DNA from: Candidatus Methylomicrobium oryzae
GTDB lineage: Bacteria > Pseudomonadota > Gammaproteobacteria > Methylococcales > Methylomonadaceae
DNA: 64,000 nt
Direction of reading: 5' to 3'
Assembly (NCBI RefSeq): GCF_016745425.1
Contig: NZ_JAERVK010000002.1
Location: 186,001 to 250,000 of the forward strand
Part shown: positions 45,572 to 57,290 of the stretch, piece after piece
How the letters are laid out: each line of letters starts with the position of its first letter
How positions within the stretch are numbered: position 1 is the first letter of the stretch
Notes under the pieces: generated by a model
Database searches by the model: none
Told to the model about the DNA's origin: nothing
The model's input: only the letters and a program-made list of their open reading frames with translations
Translations under genes and position numbers: made by a program

Positions 45572-46090
45572 TTATTTCTTGGCTTTCGCTTTCGGTTGCA
45601 GGGTCACGCGCACGCGCTTGGAATCGGTCGATTTGTCGCCGGCCTTGACCAGCGAAGTATTGATGTCGTACTCGATATAATCGCTTTTATAAGTGCCGTT
45701 GCCTTGTTTGACCGTGGCGTTGTCTTTTAGAACCAGCAGGTTCTTTTTGGGATAATACTCGCCGATCAGCGCGTCGCCGATGATGTCTTCCTTGCCGGGG
45801 CTCGGCGTTTGCTTGAAATGGGCCGGGTTGCCGGTAAACACCAGTTTTTCCGCCTCGCCGTCGACAAAATGCACGACCAGTTTGTCCGAGTTGACCCGGA
45901 TGCTGCCCTGAACCGAAATCACGTCACCGGTATAGATGCTGACCGCGGCCTTGTCATCGTAGGTCGCGGTATTCGAATCGATCGTGATCGGCTGCTCCGA
46001 ATCGGTTGCCAACGCATACGCATCGGTTCCGTATAAACCGGACAGCATCAGACAAAGGCTTAAAAAGCCGCAAAATTTACTTGGTTTCAT
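45572..46090 (-). CDS. lptA: LPS transport periplasmic bridge protein LptA
   Basis: 172 aa. Signal peptide (about 1-26), then an OstA-like beta-jellyroll (TYDDKAAVSIYTGDVISVQG, FTGNPAHFKQ) that polymerises to bridge the membranes. Overlaps lptC by 14 bp. Lys-rich end (PKAKAKK). Confidence 0.95.
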   Translation of the reverse strand: MKPSKFCGFLSLCLMLSGLYGTDAYALATDSEQPITIDSNTATYDDKAAVSIYTGDVISVQGSIRVNSDKLVVHFVDGEAEKLVFTGNPAHFKQTPSPGKEDIIGDALIGEYYPKKNLLVLKDNATVKQGNGTYKSDYIEYDINTSLVKAGDKSTDSKRVRVTLQPKAKAKK

Positions 46091-46643
46091 ATTTACCCTG
46101 TACTTTCGACAGCAGCTGCAAATGCACCGGCTGCTCGAAGACCAGTTTCATGCCGACGCCGACGGTACGGTTGGGCGGGCTGATCAATTCGGCCCATTCG
46201 TCGGTTTCGGCGTAATGCGTTTCGGGTTTGACTCTGGCATTCGAGGTGTTGATCAGCAGAGGCTTCACGCCTTTGCCTGCGGCCCGCTCGACCTTCACCT
46301 TGCCGTTCAATTGCAGATCCTTGCCGTCGGCGGACAAAATACCCGCTTCCGCATTGATCACCCAGGAAGGCGCCGTTTCATTATGGAAAATCATCAGCGG
46401 TTTGTCCAAATGGGTGGTGCCGTCGTCGCTGTAATGGGTCATCCTGTCGGCGGTCAATTGGTTCTTCAGCAGCCCGTCCTCGCCCATCTCCCATTTGCGG
46501 TAGCCGACGCTGAAATAATCCGGGCTGTGCGGCGGCACCACCATCACGCCGCCTTCCTCGGTGACGGTCAGCCTGACCAGGCCCCAGCTCAACAGGGCGA
46601 GCACGCCCAAATAGACATGGATGCGTAAATGGCGCAGCCTCAT
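46077..46643 (-). CDS. lptC: LPS export protein LptC
   Basis: 188 aa with one N-terminal TM helix (about 9-25) and a periplasmic LptC jellyroll (NQLTADRMTHYSDDGTTHL; ETHYAETDEWAELIS). Links LptB2FG to LptA. Overlaps kdsC by 4 bp and lptA by 14 bp. Confidence 0.95.
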   Translation of the reverse strand: MRLRHLRIHVYLGVLALLSWGLVRLTVTEEGGVMVVPPHSPDYFSVGYRKWEMGEDGLLKNQLTADRMTHYSDDGTTHLDKPLMIFHNETAPSWVINAEAGILSADGKDLQLNGKVKVERAAGKGVKPLLINTSNARVKPETHYAETDEWAELISPPNRTVGVGMKLVFEQPVHLQLLSKVQGKYETK

Positions 46644-47164
46644 TGCAGGTAACTGTTCAAAATCGCATCGTAATTGCCTTGCGCCTGCATGATCAAATCG
46701 CAGACTTCCCGCACCGCACCGCGGCCGCCGGGCAGTGTCGTGCTCCAGTGCGCGCGAGTCTTCACGTCCGGATGCGCGTCATTTACCGCGACCGCGAGGC
46801 CGGCCCGGACCATCAGCGGCAAATCCAGCAGATCGTCGCCGACATAGGCCGTCTGTTCGGGTGTGTGCCCGGTTTTGCCGAGCAGTTCTTCAAAGGCGTG
46901 GCGTTTGTTCTCGTGGCCCTGGTAGACGTACTGGATCCCGAGCATCTTCATCCTGAGCGCGACCGATTTGGACTTGCGCCCGGAAATGATCGCGATATCC
47001 ACGCCGGTGCGTTTGAGCAGCTTGATGCCGTGGCCGTCGCGGGCATGGAAAAACTTATATTCGTTGCCGAAAAAATCGAACAGCAGCCGGCCGTCGGTCA
47101 GGACGCCGTCGACGTCGAGCACCAATAATTTGATCTTTCGGGCTTTTTCAATCACTGCTTGCAT
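46640..47164 (-). CDS. kdsC: KDO-8-phosphate phosphatase
   Basis: 174-aa HAD phosphatase without cap (C0). Motif I LDVDGVLTDG, motif II IISGRKS, motif IV YVGDDLLDLPLM. Removes phosphate from KDO-8-P in LPS core synthesis. Between kdsD and lptC, all one operon. Confidence 0.97.
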   Translation of the reverse strand: MQAVIEKARKIKLLVLDVDGVLTDGRLLFDFFGNEYKFFHARDGHGIKLLKRTGVDIAIISGRKSKSVALRMKMLGIQYVYQGHENKRHAFEELLGKTGHTPEQTAYVGDDLLDLPLMVRAGLAVAVNDAHPDVKTRAHWSTTLPGGRGAVREVCDLIMQAQGNYDAILNSYLQ

Positions 47165-47172
47165 GGGTGCTC

Positions 47173-48198
47173 CTAAACGATGCCGGCCCGGATCAGATCG
47201 TGCATGTTCAAGGCGCCGATCGCGCGGCGTCCCGGATCGGTTACGATCAGCGCATTGATGCGTTTTTGTTCCATGATCCGCATTGCTTCGGCCGCCATCG
47301 TATCGCCGCCGATCGTGGTGCAGTTCGCGGTCATCACTTCGGCGATCCGGGTCTTATGGATATCGAAGTTCCTGGCGAGCATGCGGCGCAAGTCGCCGTC
47401 GGTGAAAATGCCCGCCACCTTGTTGTCCGCACCGGTGATCGCGGTCATGCCCAGCTTTTTTTGCGTCATTTCGAGCAGCGCTTCGCTGATCAACGCATTT
47501 TCACGCACCGCCGGCATCTCGGCGCCGGTATGCATGATGTCGCTGACCCGGAGCAGCAGGCGCTTGCCGAGGCTGCCGCCCGGATGCGAGAGGGCGAAAT
47601 CGTCCCGCGTAAAGCCGCGCGCTTCCAGCAGTGAAACCGCGAGCGCATCGCCCATCGCCAGCGCGGCGGTCGTACTCGATGTCGGTGCCAGGCCGAGCGG
47701 GCAGGCCTCCTGGGCGACGCCGACATGGATATGCGCGGTCGCCAGCAAGCCCAGGGTCGATGCCGGATTGCCGGTCATCGCAATCAACGGCACGCCGAGC
47801 CGCTTGATGATCGGCAGGATCGTCAACACTTCCTCGGTTTCGCCGGAATTGGACAGCGCCAGCACTACATCCTGCCGGGTAATCATCCCGAGATCGCCGT
47901 GGCTGGCCTCCCCCGGATGCACGAAAAACGCCGGCGTGCCGGTGCTGGCCAGGGTCGCGGCGATTTTACCGGCGATATGGCCCGATTTGCCCATCCCGGT
48001 TACGACGACCCGGCCGGTGCAGGCAAACATCAGCCTACAAGCTGCGGTGAAATGCTCGTCGATGCGTTCGGCCAGCGCCGCAACGGCCTGCGCCTCCACC
48101 TGGATCACTGCCAATGCCAAAGCGCGCAGTTCCTGATCGTGCAGCATCATCTGCCGGGGCGGCGGCCGGGCCGCAGGATTAAAATCATTGACGAGCAT
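47173..48198 (-). CDS. kdsD: Arabinose-5-phosphate isomerase KdsD
   Basis: 341 aa. SIS sugar-isomerase domain (about 40-190, VVVTGMGKSGHIAGKIAATL; ALSNSGETEEVL) plus two CBS domains (about 210-341). Converts ribulose 5-P to arabinose 5-P, the first KDO step. First gene of kdsD-kdsC-lptC-lptA-lptB-rpoN-hpf-rapZ; divergent from mlaF. Confidence 0.96.
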   Translation of the reverse strand: MLVNDFNPAARPPPRQMMLHDQELRALALAVIQVEAQAVAALAERIDEHFTAACRLMFACTGRVVVTGMGKSGHIAGKIAATLASTGTPAFFVHPGEASHGDLGMITRQDVVLALSNSGETEEVLTILPIIKRLGVPLIAMTGNPASTLGLLATAHIHVGVAQEACPLGLAPTSSTTAALAMGDALAVSLLEARGFTRDDFALSHPGGSLGKRLLLRVSDIMHTGAEMPAVRENALISEALLEMTQKKLGMTAITGADNKVAGIFTDGDLRRMLARNFDIHKTRIAEVMTANCTTIGGDTMAAEAMRIMEQKRINALIVTDPGRRAIGALNMHDLIRAGIV

Positions 48199-48442
48199 CG
48201 GTTAAACATAAAGCATACATTATGCCATGAGTCGGCCGGTAATGGTCTATAGGCGGACAGTGAAAATTAGGAAGGCGCGTTCGCAGGTAGTTGATTGCCA
48301 AACCGCACAGGATGCGAAAGAAACCCGGTATCCCGGCCGGCGGCGGTGCGGCACCGCCAATTCAGGATAATATATTGACTTTATAAGGATTATTCAGTGA
48401 GAATATAGGGTTCGTATTGCCATTCCCAATTTGAAGCTGCGC

Positions 48443-49270
48443 ATGGAAAACCGCGTAAAACAACAAGACAATCTGGTCAGTGTGCGCAATCTTTCGTTTT
48501 CCCGCGGCGAGAAAAAAATCTTCGACGACGTTTCGCTGTCGATCGAACGCGGCAAAATCACCGCAATCATGGGGCCCAGCGGCACCGGCAAGACGACCCT
48601 GCTGAAACTGATCGGCGGCCAGTTGGCGCCCGCCTCCGGCTCGATTCACGTCGACGGTTTGAATGTGCATCGGCTTAAGCGGGCGGAATTGTACAATCTC
48701 AGAAAGCGCATGGGCATGCTGTTCCAAAGCGGCGCGCTCTTGACCGACATGAGCGTTTACGACAATGTCGCGTTCCCTTTGCGCGAGCATACGCATCTGC
48801 CCGAGTCGATGATCCGCACCCTGGTGCTGATGAAGCTGCACGCGGTTGGCCTGCGCGGCGCACGCAACCTGATGCCGAGCGAACTGTCCGGCGGGATGGC
48901 CCGGCGGATCGCCTTGGCGCGTGCGATTGCACTCGATCCGATGATGATCATGTACGACGAACCGTTTACCGGTCAGGACCCGATTTCGATGGGCGCGCTG
49001 GTGCATCTGATCAAATCGCTGAACACGACGCTCGGCCTGACCAGTATCATCGTCTCGCACGACGTGCAGGAAACGCTGGCGATCGCTGACTACGCCTACC
49101 TGATTTCGGAAGGCAGGATTGCCGGCCAGGGAACGCCCGAGCAAATCCGGCAATCCCCGTCCGAGTGGGTGCAGCAGTTCATCACCGGGGCGGCCGACGG
49201 TCCGGTGCATTTTCACTATCCCGCCAAAGACTATTTCGACGACCTGGTCTCGACAGGACGGCGGTACTGA
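48443..49270 (+). CDS. mlaF: Phospholipid ABC transporter ATPase MlaF
   Basis: 275-aa ATPase of the MlaFEDB complex that moves phospholipid between membranes. Start ATG 48443 (MENRVKQQD); an upstream TTG is possible. Walker A GPSGTGKTTLLKL, signature LSGGMARRIALARAI, Walker B MIMYDEPFTGQDP. 10 bp before mlaE. Divergent from kdsD, as in other gammaproteobacteria. Confidence 0.95.
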   Translation: MENRVKQQDNLVSVRNLSFSRGEKKIFDDVSLSIERGKITAIMGPSGTGKTTLLKLIGGQLAPASGSIHVDGLNVHRLKRAELYNLRKRMGMLFQSGALLTDMSVYDNVAFPLREHTHLPESMIRTLVLMKLHAVGLRGARNLMPSELSGGMARRIALARAIALDPMMIMYDEPFTGQDPISMGALVHLIKSLNTTLGLTSIIVSHDVQETLAIADYAYLISEGRIAGQGTPEQIRQSPSEWVQQFITGAADGPVHFHYPAKDYFDDLVSTGRRY

Positions 49271-49280
49271 TTTTCGGACG

Positions 49281-50063
49281 ATGATTAAGTTTTTGAATTT
49301 TTTGGGCAGGACAACCACGACCGGCTTCACCAAGCTGGGGCGAGGCTCCTATTTTCTGCTGGATACCCTGGCCGGCATCGGGAGCATGGCGCTGCGCCCG
49401 CGCCTGGTGGTCAACCAGATCTATTTCGTCGGCGTATTGTCGTTCCTGATCATCGTGATTTCGGGACTCTTCGTCGGGATGGTGCTGGGCCTGCAAGGCT
49501 ATTACATCCTGTCCGATTTCGGCGCCGAAGAAACCCTGGGCCTGATGGTGGCCGCCTCGCTGGTCAGAGAGCTCGGCCCGGTGGTGACCGCCCTGTTGTT
49601 TGCGGGCCGCGCCGGTTCCGCGCTGACCGCCGAAATCGGCCTGATGAAGGCGACCGAGCAGCTTTCCGGGATGGAGATGATGGCGATCGATCCGATCAAG
49701 CGGATCATCACTCCGCGTTTTCTGGCCGGCTTCATCGCGATGCCGCTGCTCGCGGCCTTGTTCAGCGCGGTCGGCATTGTCGGCGGACAACTGGTCGGCA
49801 CGGGTCTGCTCGGTGTCGACGACGGTGCCTACTGGTCGCAGATGCAGGCGAATATCGACTTTGAGGACGACATCGTGAACGGTGTCATCAAAAGCCTCGT
49901 GTTCGGTTTCGTAACGACTTGGATCGCCTTGTTCGAAGGCTACGACACGGTGCCGACCTCCGAAGGCGTCAGCCGGGCCACCACCCGCACCGTCGTGAAT
50001 TCCGCGTTCAGTATTTTGGGTCTCGATTTCATTCTGACCGCCCTCATGTTTGGAGACGATTAA
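49281..50063 (+). CDS. mlaE: Phospholipid transport permease MlaE
   Basis: 260 aa, about five to six TM helices. Start MIKFLNFLGRTT (ATG 49281). MlaE motif: LVRELGPVVTALLFAGRAGS followed by ALTAEIGLMKATEQ. Inner-membrane permease for MlaF. Stop lies 1 bp before the mlaD start. Confidence 0.95.
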   Translation: MIKFLNFLGRTTTTGFTKLGRGSYFLLDTLAGIGSMALRPRLVVNQIYFVGVLSFLIIVISGLFVGMVLGLQGYYILSDFGAEETLGLMVAASLVRELGPVVTALLFAGRAGSALTAEIGLMKATEQLSGMEMMAIDPIKRIITPRFLAGFIAMPLLAALFSAVGIVGGQLVGTGLLGVDDGAYWSQMQANIDFEDDIVNGVIKSLVFGFVTTWIALFEGYDTVPTSEGVSRATTRTVVNSAFSILGLDFILTALMFGDD

Positions 50064-50064
50064 C

Positions 50065-50538
50065 ATGCAGCACAGCAACACCCAGGACACCCTGGTTGGG
50101 CTTTTTGTCGCCGCCGGTATTGCCGGCCTGTTTTTTCTGGCCCTGCAGGTCAGCAATTTGAGCACTTTCGTCGAGGAAGACACCTACACGGTCACCGCCA
50201 GCTTCGAAAACTCGGGCGGACTGAAAGTCAAGTCGCCGGTATCGGCCGCGGGCGTCAAGATCGGCCAGGTCAAATCGATCAGCTTCGATCCCAAGACTTA
50301 CCAGTCGGTCGTCGAAATGGCGATTTACTCGAAATACGAGAACCTGCCGACCGACACGACCGCCAGCGTCTTTACCGCGGGCCTGCTCGGCGAACAATAC
50401 GTAAATCTGGAACCGGGCGGTTCCGACGAATACCTGCAGGACGGCAGCAAGATCGAGATTACCCAGTCGGCAATCATTCTCGAAAAAGCGATCGGCCAGT
50501 TCCTGTTCAAATCGGCCGAAGAAAAGGCCAAGAAATGA
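50065..50538 (+). CDS. mlaD: MlaD phospholipid-binding (MCE) protein
   Basis: 157 aa. N-terminal TM anchor (about 10-32) and one MCE domain (TVTASFENSGGLKVKSPVSA, GVKIGQVKSI). Start ATG 50065 (MQHSNTQDTLVG). Forms the hexameric lipid pore on the periplasmic face. Overlaps the STAS gene by 4 bp; mlaC, normally here, is missing. Confidence 0.95.
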   Translation: MQHSNTQDTLVGLFVAAGIAGLFFLALQVSNLSTFVEEDTYTVTASFENSGGLKVKSPVSAAGVKIGQVKSISFDPKTYQSVVEMAIYSKYENLPTDTTASVFTAGLLGEQYVNLEPGGSDEYLQDGSKIEITQSAIILEKAIGQFLFKSAEEKAKK

Positions 50539-50846
50539 GCGGACTGAACATCATCGACAAAGGTGCCGGCCATTATCTCGTCGAAGGCGATCTGACTTTC
50601 GCGACGATCGACAAGCAGGCGGTCAAATCGCTGAATTTTTTGACCGCCAACAAGGAGATCACGATCGATCTCGGCCAGATCCGGAATACCGACAGTGCCG
50701 GCCTGGCGTTGATGATAGAATGGATTAAATATTGCCGGGCCAAACGCATCCTGCTCCGTTTCAGCAACGTGCCGAAACAGTTGCTGAGCCTGGCACGGCT
50801 GAGCGGTTTCGACCAGGACGCGCATTTCGCGGTCCATCTCGGATGA
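50535..50846 (+). CDS. mlaB: MlaB-like STAS-domain protein
   Basis: 103 aa. STAS fold: ITIDLGQIRNTDSAGLALMI is the signature Ser/Thr loop. In Mla systems it binds and stabilises MlaF. Overlaps mlaD by 4 bp, so the cluster is mlaF-E-D-B without mlaC. murA follows 48 bp later. Confidence 0.88.
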   Translation: MSGLNIIDKGAGHYLVEGDLTFATIDKQAVKSLNFLTANKEITIDLGQIRNTDSAGLALMIEWIKYCRAKRILLRFSNVPKQLLSLARLSGFDQDAHFAVHLG

Positions 50847-52160
<1,314 letters not shown>

Positions 52161-52169
52161 GGTAGCCCG

Positions 52170-52802
52170 ATGCTGACCATAGCCGTATCCAAAGGCCGGA
52201 TCTTCGAAGAGGCGTTGCCGTTCCTCGAAGCCGCCGGCATCACCCCGGTCGACGATCCGAAGACCTGCCGCAAGCTGATCCTTCGAACCACGCGCGAGGA
52301 CGTGCAGTTGGTGATCATCCGTGCGACCGACGTGCCGACCTTTGTCGAATACGGCGCGGCCGACCTCGGCATCGCCGGCAAGGACGTGCTGCTCGAACAT
52401 GGCGCCGAGAGCCTGTACGAGCCGCTCGACCTGAACATCGCGCGCTGCCGGCTGATGACCGCCGCGCACAAGGACGCGCCCCCCTTGTCCGGCCGGCGGC
52501 TCCGGGTTGCGACCAAATACGTGAAGATCGCCCAGCGCTATTTCGCCAACCAAGGCATCCAGGCCGAAATCATCAAGCTGTACGGTTCGATGGAATTGGC
52601 GCCGCTGGTCGGCCTCGCCGACTGCATCGTCGACCTGGTCGAAACCGGCAACACGCTGAAAGCGAACGATCTGGAGCCGCGCGACCTGATCATGCACATC
52701 AGCTCGCGGCTGGTCGTGAACAAGGCCGCGATGAAAATGAAAAACCGCGCGATCGTGGAACTGCTGAATCAATTCGAAGCGACTCTCGCCACTAAAGGTT
52801 AA
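52170..52802 (+). CDS. hisG: ATP phosphoribosyltransferase, short form
   Basis: First step of histidine synthesis. 210 aa, the short HisG form, which lacks the regulatory C-terminal domain and needs HisZ; no hisZ is in this window. Motifs: [18 protein letters not shown] and [16 protein letters not shown] (PRPP site). Followed 4 bp later by hisD; murA-hisG-hisD is common in proteobacteria with HisZ. Confidence 0.97.
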   Translation: MLTIAVSKGRIFEEALPFLEAAGITPVDDPKTCRKLILRTTREDVQLVIIRATDVPTFVEYGAADLGIAGKDVLLEHGAESLYEPLDLNIARCRLMTAAHKDAPPLSGRRLRVATKYVKIAQRYFANQGIQAEIIKLYGSMELAPLVGLADCIVDLVETGNTLKANDLEPRDLIMHISSRLVVNKAAMKMKNRAIVELLNQFEATLATKG

Positions 52803-52806
52803 CGCC

Positions 52807-54117
52807 ATGCCCAAGATCACCCTGACCCGCCTCGACGCCGCCTCGCCCGACTTTGCCGCCAGCCTGGACCGGCTGCTGGCCTGGAACGAAAGCGAAGACC
52901 TCTCGGTCCATCAGCGGGTACTCGAGATCATCGCTGACGTACGTGCGTGCGGTGACCGGGCCTTGATCGACTATACCAACCGATTCGACCGGCGCGAATT
53001 GAATCAGGCATCCGAACTGGAGCTGGACAAGGCGCAGTTGAAAGCCGCTTTCGACGCGGTACCCGAAGATCAGGCCAAGGCGCTGCAAACCGCAGCCGGC
53101 CGGATCCGCGCCTATGCCGAGCATCAAAAGATGGAATCCTGGCGCTATACCGAAGCGGACGGCACCGTGCTCGGCCAGAAAATCACCCCGCTCGACCGGG
53201 TCGGCCTGTACGTGCCGGGCGGTAAGGCCGCTTATCCGTCGTCGGTGCTGATGAACGCGATCCCGGCCAAGGTCGCCGGCGTCCCCGAACTGATCATGGT
53301 CGTGCCGGCCCCGCAAGGTGAATTGAACCGCTTGGTGCTGGCCGCGGCCCATATCGCCGGCGTCGACCGCGTATTCACGATCGGCGGCGCCCAGGCGGTT
53401 GCCGCCTTGGCCTACGGTACCGAAACCGTGCCGCCGGTCGCGAAGATCGTCGGCCCCGGCAATATTTATGTGGCGACCGCGAAGAAACTGGTTTTCGGCC
53501 AGGTCGGGATCGACATGATCGCGGGTCCGTCCGAAATCCTGGTCATCTGCGACGGTAAGACCGATCCCGACTGGATCGCGATGGACCTGTTCTCGCAGGC
53601 CGAACACGACGAAAACGCGCAGGCGATCCTGATCAGCGACGACGGCGCGTTTCTGGATGCGGTCGAGCAGAGCATCGACAAACTGCTGCCGGAGATGGAG
53701 CGGGCCGAAATCATCGAGGCTTCGCTGCAGGGACGCGGTGCGTTAATTAAAGTCGAAAATCTGCTGCAAGCCGCCGACGTCGCCAACCGGATTGCGCCGG
53801 AGCACCTGGAATTGTCGGTTGACGATCCGGAAGCGTTGAGCGAACACATTCGCCACGCCGGCGCGATCTTCCTCGGCCGCCATACCGCCGAAGCCTTGGG
53901 CGACTACTGCGCCGGCCCGAATCATGTGCTGCCCACCTCCGGCACCGCGCGCTTTTCCTCGCCGCTCGGCGTCTATGATTTCCAGAAGCGCACCAGTCTG
54001 ATCAACTGCTCGCCGCAAGGCTCCAGCGAACTCGGTAAGACCGCGTCGATCCTGGCGCGAGGCGAAAGCCTGACCGCGCATGCGCGTTCTGCGGAATATC
54101 GGATCAAAGCCGGTTAA
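52807..54117 (+). CDS. hisD: Histidinol dehydrogenase
   Basis: Last two steps of histidine synthesis: oxidises histidinol to histidine with NAD; zinc enzyme. 436 aa. Motifs: [57 protein letters not shown] and [16 protein letters not shown]. Ends about 80 bp before the TPP riboswitch. Confidence 0.98.
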   Translation: MPKITLTRLDAASPDFAASLDRLLAWNESEDLSVHQRVLEIIADVRACGDRALIDYTNRFDRRELNQASELELDKAQLKAAFDAVPEDQAKALQTAAGRIRAYAEHQKMESWRYTEADGTVLGQKITPLDRVGLYVPGGKAAYPSSVLMNAIPAKVAGVPELIMVVPAPQGELNRLVLAAAHIAGVDRVFTIGGAQAVAALAYGTETVPPVAKIVGPGNIYVATAKKLVFGQVGIDMIAGPSEILVICDGKTDPDWIAMDLFSQAEHDENAQAILISDDGAFLDAVEQSIDKLLPEMERAEIIEASLQGRGALIKVENLLQAADVANRIAPEHLELSVDDPEALSEHIRHAGAIFLGRHTAEALGDYCAGPNHVLPTSGTARFSSPLGVYDFQKRTSLINCSPQGSSELGKTASILARGESLTAHARSAEYRIKAG

Positions 54118-54156
54118 AAGGCGGAGCCAATGCTTAGCCAGATCAGTAGCCTGAGC

Positions 54157-54185
54157 TTGCAAAACCGACTGTTTTACTTTATTTT
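54157..54185 (+). promoter_or_regulatory. Promoter candidate for thiC
   Basis: TTGCAA (54157-54162, 4/6), 17-bp spacer, TATTTT (54180-54185, 4/6), ending just before the riboswitch. Confidence 0.35.
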
Positions 54186-54198
54186 AGCGAAATCCGTA

Positions 54199-54286
54199 TA
54201 GGCTAGGGGTGCTTGCCGCGCGGCGGCAGGCTGAGAATCACCCTTTGAACCTGATTCCGGTTAATACCGGCGTAGGAAAGCCCTAA
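54199..54286 (+). promoter_or_regulatory. TPP riboswitch (THI element)
   Basis: Classic THI-box segments: GGGGTGC at 5', CTGAGAA, ACCCTTTGAACCTGAT, then CCGG...CCGGCGTAGGAAAG at the 3' side. Sits 43 nt before the thiC start and should shut off thiC when thiamine pyrophosphate is plentiful. Confidence 0.95.
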
Positions 54287-56197
<1,911 letters not shown>

Positions 56198-56202
56198 AAC
56201 CC

Positions 56203-56235
56203 AAGGGCGAGGTGGAAAACCCCGCCTCGCCCTTT
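56203..56235 (+). terminator. Terminator of thiC
   Basis: Perfect 10-bp stem (AAGGGCGAGG / CCTCGCCCTT), 12-nt loop, ending in a short T run, 6 bp past the thiC stop. Confidence 0.75.
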
Positions 56236-56314
56236 ACCGCCCTCGTTTCTACCTTTTGCGTCATCGCTAACCCCGCAGCAATTTCGAGGAACGGCCAATC
56301 TCCACCCTGCAAAC

Positions 56315-56338
56315 GTAGGGTACGCTGCGCGTACCTTT
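56315..56338. repeat. REP-like hairpin, copy of the ribD-ribE element
   Basis: GTAGGGTACGCTGCGCGTAC (then CTTT) differs by two bases from the minus-strand reading of 22021-22040. Internally a GGTACGC / GCGTACC hairpin. Confidence 0.6.
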
Positions 56339-56510
56339 ACTAAATCTTCAAAGCGTCACTCAACTGTAATAACGGTGAGCGGATGCCGTTAGGTGATCAG
56401 GAATATAAACCGGTTCCGCCTAATGGGTTAGCATTACCCCTGTAACTATCTGGAATGATGCGCCTCCTGACATCGGCACATCCTATGCTATGCGGCGCAT
56501 CTTATGGTCT

Positions 56511-56532
56511 TATTGATTCTATAGAATCAATA
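56511..56532. repeat. Perfect 22-bp palindrome
   Basis: TATTGATTCTA joined to TAGAATCAATA, with no loop. Dyad symmetry suggests a repressor operator or an element end. Confidence 0.7.
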
Positions 56533-56592
56533 TCGAGATTCACTGTCTTCAGCTCTTTCCGGCATCGACCAAAATTGGCTCTCTTCAATAAA

Positions 56593-56676
56593 GTAGCCTC
56601 GATGAAGCGTCGTAGCGGAATCGAGGAAATTCTGGCTTCGATTTCCTTTGATTCCGCATGGCTTCATCGAGGCTAC
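56593..56676. repeat. Inverted REP pair (BIME-like)
   Basis: Outer arms GTAGCCTCGATGAAGC (56593-56608) and GCTTCATCGAGGCTAC (56661-56676) are perfect complements over 16 bp. Inner arms GCGGAATC and GATTCCGC (56615-56622, 56650-56657) also pair. It lies 84 bp past the end of a RAYT pseudogene, the usual partner of REP elements. Confidence 0.75.
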
Positions 56677-56759
56677 ATGCTGAATTCTTTCCTGGTAGAC
56701 GGGACGCCGAAGCGTTCCGGGCCTGCATTCCTACGCTGAAGCGCGGGAACAATGCAAAA

Positions 56760-57281
56760 TTAGTCTGGAACGTTGAGCGAATCTTCAACATTCCCGTACC
56801 AATCCATCGGAAGAATGCCGTCGCGAACGTAGCGGTGAAAAGAGGAATATGGCCAATCGCATACTCGCTTGACGTAGCCATGTTTTAACGGATTAACATA
56901 ATCAATATGTTTCGCATAATCACGTTCTGTTGTGAGGGTATGTTCCCAATAACGGCGCTGCCAGATGCGGCGTTCGGCGCGTTGGCGGCGGACGAATGAG
57001 AGGCGTTCGATGCGCGGCAATCCTTTTGAAAACATCAGCTTAATCAAGCGTCAACGGACCGGAAAATCATCCGTATCGGGCGGCAGCGTCCAGATGGCGT
57101 GCATGTGATCCGGCAATACCACCCAAGCATCGATGTAAAAGGGATATAAAACCTTAACCCGGCTGACCGAATCCCGTAACAAATCGATATGGTCCGTCAA
57201 CAAGGTTCGTTGCCGTTCGAGCAAATTGACCGTGAAAAAGTAACAGCCACCCGCGACGAAATTGCGCCGATAATTTGGCAT
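56760..57281 (-). pseudogene. REP-associated tyrosine transposase (RAYT) with one nonsense codon
   Basis: IS200-like Y1 transposase of the REP-associated (RAYT) group. From the ATG at 57281 it reads MPNYRRNFVAGGCYFFTVNL, then the HUH motif in LPDHMHAIWTLP. After DDFPVR comes a TGA at 57051-57053; the same frame goes on as RLIKLMFSKGLPRIERLS to 56760 with YWEHTL, YVNPLKHGYVKR and DWPYSSFHRYV. At that place RAYTs have Trp (RWRLIK), so TGG to TGA broke it. The rest of the frame is intact, suggesting a recent loss. Its upstream side is cut by the IS256 element at 57290. Confidence 0.88.
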
Positions 57282-57290
57282 CGCACCACC

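Larger units (their letters stand above)
56198..56759. other. Repeat-rich gene-free stretch after thiC
   Basis: No gene supported. It holds the thiC terminator, a REP-like copy (56315-56338), a 22-bp palindrome (56511-56532) and a REP-pair (56593-56676). Confidence 0.6.
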
